From positions 1 through 55,546 of the forward strand of contig JABLTJ010000032.1 of the NCBI GenBank assembly GCA_013166775.1: a stretch of 55,546 nucleotides of DNA. The letters are read 5' to 3'. The position numbers and the translations under genes are program-made. The notes beneath the pieces were generated by a model. The model worked only from the letters and a program-made list of their open reading frames with translations, ran no database searches and was not told where the DNA came from. Shown one piece after another: positions 52,392 through 55,546 of this stretch (positions are counted from its first letter, which is position 1; every line of letters starts with the position of its first letter). The stretch comes from Promethearchaeati archaeon (lineage in GTDB: Archaea; Asgardarchaeota; Heimdallarchaeia; Heimdallarchaeales; Heimdallarchaeaceae).

Positions 52392-52511
52392 AAAATCACT
52401 TTATGACTATATTTAGAATTCTAACTGATTTGTTATACGATACTTATAAAACTAAACATTGGAATATTATCTGTAAAAAATAGAAGAAAAAAAGGAAATT
52501 TGTTCTTAAAT

Positions 52512-53747
52512 TCAATCACTTGCATGCAGAATAGATTGAACTTTCTTTTTGCTTTCACTGAAACTTGTGGATTGATTTGATTTGGACTGTTTCTTACTTC
52601 TGGTTCTAGGACTGAAGTAAAGTCTTTGAATCGGTTTTTTCATGAATTTTTCTATTTCACGGAGCAGTTTCATTTGATCACTAACAACTAACGAAATTGC
52701 TTTGCCATCATGTTCCATTCGTGAAGTTCTTCCTATTCGATGAACATATATTTCTGGTCCTTCTCTTGGTAAATCAAAATTGAATATGTGTGTTACATGT
52801 GGGATATCCAATCCTCTTGCTGCAACATTTGTAGCGATTAGACAATCAAATCTCTCGTTCCTGAAATCTTTCAAAATAAGTTCTCTTTGATTTTGAGTCT
52901 TTTCTCCATGCAATGTATTGAATCTTAATTTAAGATTCCTCTCTTGCGATAAGCGTTTACGTAGTTTATCTCCCCAACGTCTTGTATTAACAAAAATAAT
53001 CGAGGATTTGGGTTTTTCTTCTTTAAGTATATTGACAAAAGAGGTATATTTTTGCTTATTTTCTCTGATCATGTAATAATACTGCTTACAGTTCTCAACC
53101 GTTAGATCATCCTTGCTAACATTTACTTCAACTACCTTGTCACCTTTGGTGAACTGTCTTGCAATTTTATTAATCTGCTTGAGCATTGTTGCTGAAAATA
53201 ATAATAAGCGAGGAGAGACTCTTTTCATAGCATCAAAAAGAATGAATTGTATGTCAGGAAGGAATCCCATATCGAGCATTCTATCTGCTTCATCTAAAAC
53301 AACGAATCTTACGTTGTCAAATGAAATCGCTCTTCTTCGGTAAAGATCCATAAGTCTACCAGGAGTCGCTATAACAATCTGAGCTCCTGATTTAATCTCC
53401 TTCCTTTGTCTGTCTAGAGAGACCCCACCATAAACCTCTACTGCTTTTAGTTTTCGAAACTTTGTTAATTGTCTAAAAACACTGTGTACTTGTTTACATA
53501 ATTCTCTAGTAGGTACTAATACAACTGCCTGAACTGAGCTTTGTTTAGTGCTAATCTGGTTAACTATAGGAATAGCAAATGCTAATGTCTTCCCTGTTCC
53601 AGTCTTTGCTTGAGCAAGAACATGAGTCTTCCCTCCATCAAGAAGCTGAGGAATAGCTTTTCTCTGTATTTCTGTTGGAGTATGAATACTCATCTCTTCT
53701 AAAGCACGTTTAATCTGTATATTTAAATCGTAATCTTGAAATTTCAT
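52512..53747 (-). CDS. DEAD-box RNA helicase
   Basis: All core motifs are present: the Q motif with TPTEIQRKAIP, AQAKTGTGKT (Walker A), PTRELCKQV (Ia), TPGRLMD (Ib), VLDEADRML (II), SAT (III), IIFVNTRR (IV), ATNVAARGLDI (V) and HRIGRTSRM (VI). The basic end (RTRSKKQSKSNQS) fits RNA binding. ATG 53747 is preferred over GTG 53756 because family members begin close to MKFQDYDLN. It remodels RNA in the cytoplasm, for example in ribosome assembly or mRNA turnover. Confidence 0.9.
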   Translation of the reverse strand: MKFQDYDLNIQIKRALEEMSIHTPTEIQRKAIPQLLDGGKTHVLAQAKTGTGKTLAFAIPIVNQISTKQSSVQAVVLVPTRELCKQVHSVFRQLTKFRKLKAVEVYGGVSLDRQRKEIKSGAQIVIATPGRLMDLYRRRAISFDNVRFVVLDEADRMLDMGFLPDIQFILFDAMKRVSPRLLLFSATMLKQINKIARQFTKGDKVVEVNVSKDDLTVENCKQYYYMIRENKQKYTSFVNILKEEKPKSSIIFVNTRRWGDKLRKRLSQERNLKLRFNTLHGEKTQNQRELILKDFRNERFDCLIATNVAARGLDIPHVTHIFNFDLPREGPEIYVHRIGRTSRMEHDGKAISLVVSDQMKLLREIEKFMKKPIQRLYFSPRTRSKKQSKSNQSTSFSESKKKVQSILHASD

Positions 53748-53866
53748 TGATACCACTTGTCTAACCTAACCTAAAACCAAGTATCAATTCCTTGAGGTAT
53801 GATTCTAAGCAATTATTTAGGGCGTTGAAAAAAACTTTAGCAAAATAATTACTTATTTCTAATCTT

Positions 53867-53891
53867 CCTCAACTACAAACATGATTGAGGA
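53867..53891. repeat. Short inverted repeat in the gap upstream of the DEAD-box gene
   Basis: CCTCAA (53867-53872) and TTGAGG (53885-53890) pair, extended by one T-A pair, around a 12-base loop. The surrounding 292-base gap has no coding frame on either strand. The hairpin could stop or regulate one of the two leftward genes; no more can be said. Confidence 0.3.
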
Positions 53892-54039
53892 GTGGGTTTT
53901 AAAAGACTTCGATTGAACAGAAAAATTTCATAATAAAAAGAAAGAAAACTCAACCCCCTAGAAGAACAGAAATTAAGTACAACTTTTTTTATTCTGAGAG
54001 AGATTCTGATTAAATCTCAAGAATAGTAAGAGAGAAGAG

Positions 54040-55263
54040 TTATTTTCTTCTCTTTCGTTTTTGGAACTTTAATATGAGAAAAACAATTAAAAAGCTCGAT
54101 AATAATTCATAAAATGTATATGTTAGAAATTTAGTTTCTGTTAAGAAACTGTAGAATCTGATAATGCCTTGTAAAACATCGTTCTCATTTGTGAAAATAC
54201 CAACCTCGTAGAATTTATCATTTGAAGTAGCAGAGCATTTCATGGTATCAAAATCTTCTTCAGGATCTATATTAACTATAGTATGATTAAATTTCATATT
54301 TCCTTCATCGTTAATTAAAATAAATTCTCCCCTTTTCACTTTTGCACTATTTTTAATACCAGAAATAATTCTGTTTACGCCAATAAATTTTCCATTGTAA
54401 TTAATTGCGGGAAAAGCAACATTACCATACAAATTCATCCATGACATTTCCCAAAGGATTTCATTTTTATCTGAAATTAGAAGAAGATAAGATGGAGAAT
54501 AAGCTATAGAAGCATTATTATGAATAACAAATATATCAGTTTCTAAAGATGTAATTGCTTGAATTTCAGTAGGAAAATCATGCTGCCAGACTTTTTCTCC
54601 AGAACCTGGAATAATTTTGTAAAGAGATTTTTCTATACCTACGAAAAGTGTATTAGTTATAGATTCACTTAAGTGAATTAATGGGAAGAAAGGCAAGGAT
54701 TCATTGGAAAATGTAAAAGTGCAATTCCAATTAATATCACCAAACCCATTAAATTGAAGGATACTAATTTTGTCAATTATAGAATTTGATGTTACAGTAG
54801 AGTTAAAAAAATAACCAAATAAATGTCCATATTCTGATATGTGTATTTCATAGAGAAGTTGATCATGTATTGTTCTATTAATTGACACTGTATTAACTAA
54901 ATTTAGATTTTTGTTATACTTTTTAACATCAAAGTTTTCAGAACTAATAGATATAAAATAAAGAAAGCCATATCTATCAATATGAAAACTATCAATATGA
55001 AAATTAGGAACTAAACCAGTTGAAAAACTACCAGTTGAAACTAAAATCCCCTCAGTATTATATATGAGAAAATCAGCAGAATAAAGAGACTTATAAGAAC
55101 AAACATGGACATTATCACTATCATCAATTCCCAAAGAGGATACACCATTTTCAAAATCAATCTGCCATTGAAGTGTTGATTGAGTTTTAGAACTAACTAA
55201 CTGTGGAAATAAGAATGTAAGAAATAAAAGTAGAATTAAGAGGAATGAGGAAGTCTTAGACAT
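54040..55263 (-). CDS. Secreted membrane-anchored protein, beta-propeller-like
   Basis: ATG 55263 starts a clear signal peptide (FLLILLLFLTFLFPQLVSS); TTG 55278 would add five residues. The ectodomain of about 360 residues has repeated beta strands of PQQ/propeller style (LQWQIDFENGVSSLGIDDSDNVHVC, GDINWNCTF, GSGEKVWQHDF, NEILWEMSWMN). A helix and KRKRRK tail close the protein. No enzyme motif is seen; these scaffold or binding proteins are common on archaeal surfaces. Confidence 0.6.
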   Translation of the reverse strand: MSKTSSFLLILLLFLTFLFPQLVSSKTQSTLQWQIDFENGVSSLGIDDSDNVHVCSYKSLYSADFLIYNTEGILVSTGSFSTGLVPNFHIDSFHIDRYGFLYFISISSENFDVKKYNKNLNLVNTVSINRTIHDQLLYEIHISEYGHLFGYFFNSTVTSNSIIDKISILQFNGFGDINWNCTFTFSNESLPFFPLIHLSESITNTLFVGIEKSLYKIIPGSGEKVWQHDFPTEIQAITSLETDIFVIHNNASIAYSPSYLLLISDKNEILWEMSWMNLYGNVAFPAINYNGKFIGVNRIISGIKNSAKVKRGEFILINDEGNMKFNHTIVNIDPEEDFDTMKCSATSNDKFYEVGIFTNENDVLQGIIRFYSFLTETKFLTYTFYELLSSFLIVFLILKFQKRKRRK

Positions 55264-55270
55264 TAATTTT

Positions 55271-55546
55271 TCATCCAAAAATACTTGATTTTAAGAATTT
55301 AAGTATTTCCTTATAATTCAAAATGAACGAAAAAGAAATCACTCCTCCCAGTTGATAAAAATCTAATTTAGTATACACCCATCTGATATCCTTGAGAGAG
55401 GTCTCGATATGGATCAAGTGCTCCATCTGAATAATTGAACTAGCCTTTTTAAAATACTGTAAAGCATCCTACTTTTTTAGATACTCCACCTAATGAGAAA
55501 CAAGTTCTTGAGCTTGTATTTTAGAAAATAACTTAATCTACCTTGC
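55271..55546 (-). pseudogene. Decayed TPR-like fragment at the right edge
   Basis: The minus strand frame, read from the edge, gives FSKIQAQELVSH, a stop, VEYLKK, a stop, then DALQYFKKASSIIQ through HIETSLKDIRWVYTKLDFYQ. The last part has the alternation of small and large residues of a TPR helix pair (xxALxYxxKA, xxATSLxNIxxVYxKL). It has no start codon and two in-frame stops, and it runs on to a stop at 55271. It looks like a degraded TPR-repeat gene continuing beyond the window; confidence is limited by its short length. Confidence 0.35.

Noticed and set aside
53761..53777. CCTAA-like telomeric repeat (CTAACCTAACCTAAAAC)
   Set aside because: Only about three short units, in an ordinary gap before a helicase gene; no other copies in the window.
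1..55546. CRISPR arrays, insertion sequences, rRNA and tRNA genes
   Set aside because: Read through on both strands; no regularly spaced repeats, transposase motifs or tRNA cloverleaf elements were found. A covariance-model search would be needed for certainty.

Overview
The window is strongly AT-rich and gene-dense, with short intergenic gaps, genes on both strands and no rRNA, tRNA, CRISPR array, phage or transposase gene that I can see. Archaeal signs are a Hef/FANCM-like helicase, an XPD-like Fe-S helicase, a PAC2-family protein, many small zinc ribbons, and TATA-like elements about 25-28 bases before start codons, often with no Shine-Dalgarno sequence (leaderless transcripts). The mix of peptide and amide hydrolases, reductive-dehalogenase-like Fe-S proteins and membrane-anchored ectoproteins would suit an Asgard-type (Promethearchaeota) heterotroph. 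No eukaryotic-signature protein confirms this, so that placement is inference.

Layout. 1-6.9 kb: two tandem Fe-S proteins of the QueG/reductive-dehalogenase type (the first continues past the left edge), a COG0731-like radical SAM enzyme, a zinc-ribbon membrane protein, an Old-Yellow-Enzyme-type oxidoreductase, an M29-like protein and a 2-hydroxyacid dehydrogenase. 7-11.8 kb: a one-direction cluster of two SAM methyltransferases, a radical SAM/SPASM-type protein, two paralogous cysteine-rich four-helix membrane proteins and a further membrane protein; this is the best candidate for an undescribed modification pathway. 12-15 kb: PAC2, an EamA transporter diverging from a DegV protein, and an ectoprotein followed by a 39-codon ORF. 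15.8-20 kb: a helicase module in which the Hef-like protein has lost its Walker A and motif VI residues, the XPD-like helicase is split by a perfect 10-base tandem duplication, and a nearby MntA-like nucleotidyltransferase lacks its catalytic motif.

20-29.6 kb: D-aminoacylase, a membrane-anchored beta protein, a prolyl-tRNA editing protein, a beta-helix ectoprotein, an MFS carrier, a 45-residue zinc ribbon with a flavodoxin, an aldehyde dehydrogenase diverging from a formate/nitrite transporter. 29.5-32 kb: decayed sequence, then a small membrane-anchored protein and a HEAT-repeat protein lying in one reading frame split by a single TAA. 32-40.8 kb: creatininase family, condensation-fold acyltransferase with a zinc-ribbon membrane partner, secreted M14 carboxypeptidase, LuxC-type acyl-CoA reductase, patatin lipase and P1 peptidase. 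40.8-46.4 kb: a tandem pair of near-identical amidohydrolases with duplicated promoters, TatD, two small proteins and a double-GNAT protein. 46.5-55.5 kb: a heterodimeric ABC exporter, a membrane protein, an Ntn-type amidase, a DEAD-box helicase, another ectoprotein and a decayed TPR-like fragment at the right edge.

How it works together: many products point to peptide and amide breakdown (M29-like, D-aminoacylase, M14, P1, two amidohydrolases, creatininase family, Ntn amidase) with transport (MFS, EamA, FNT, ABC). A second theme is acyl/aldehyde chemistry (LuxC, aldehyde dehydrogenase, acyltransferase, patatin). A third is nucleic-acid processing (helicases, DEAD box, TatD), part of which is degenerate here.
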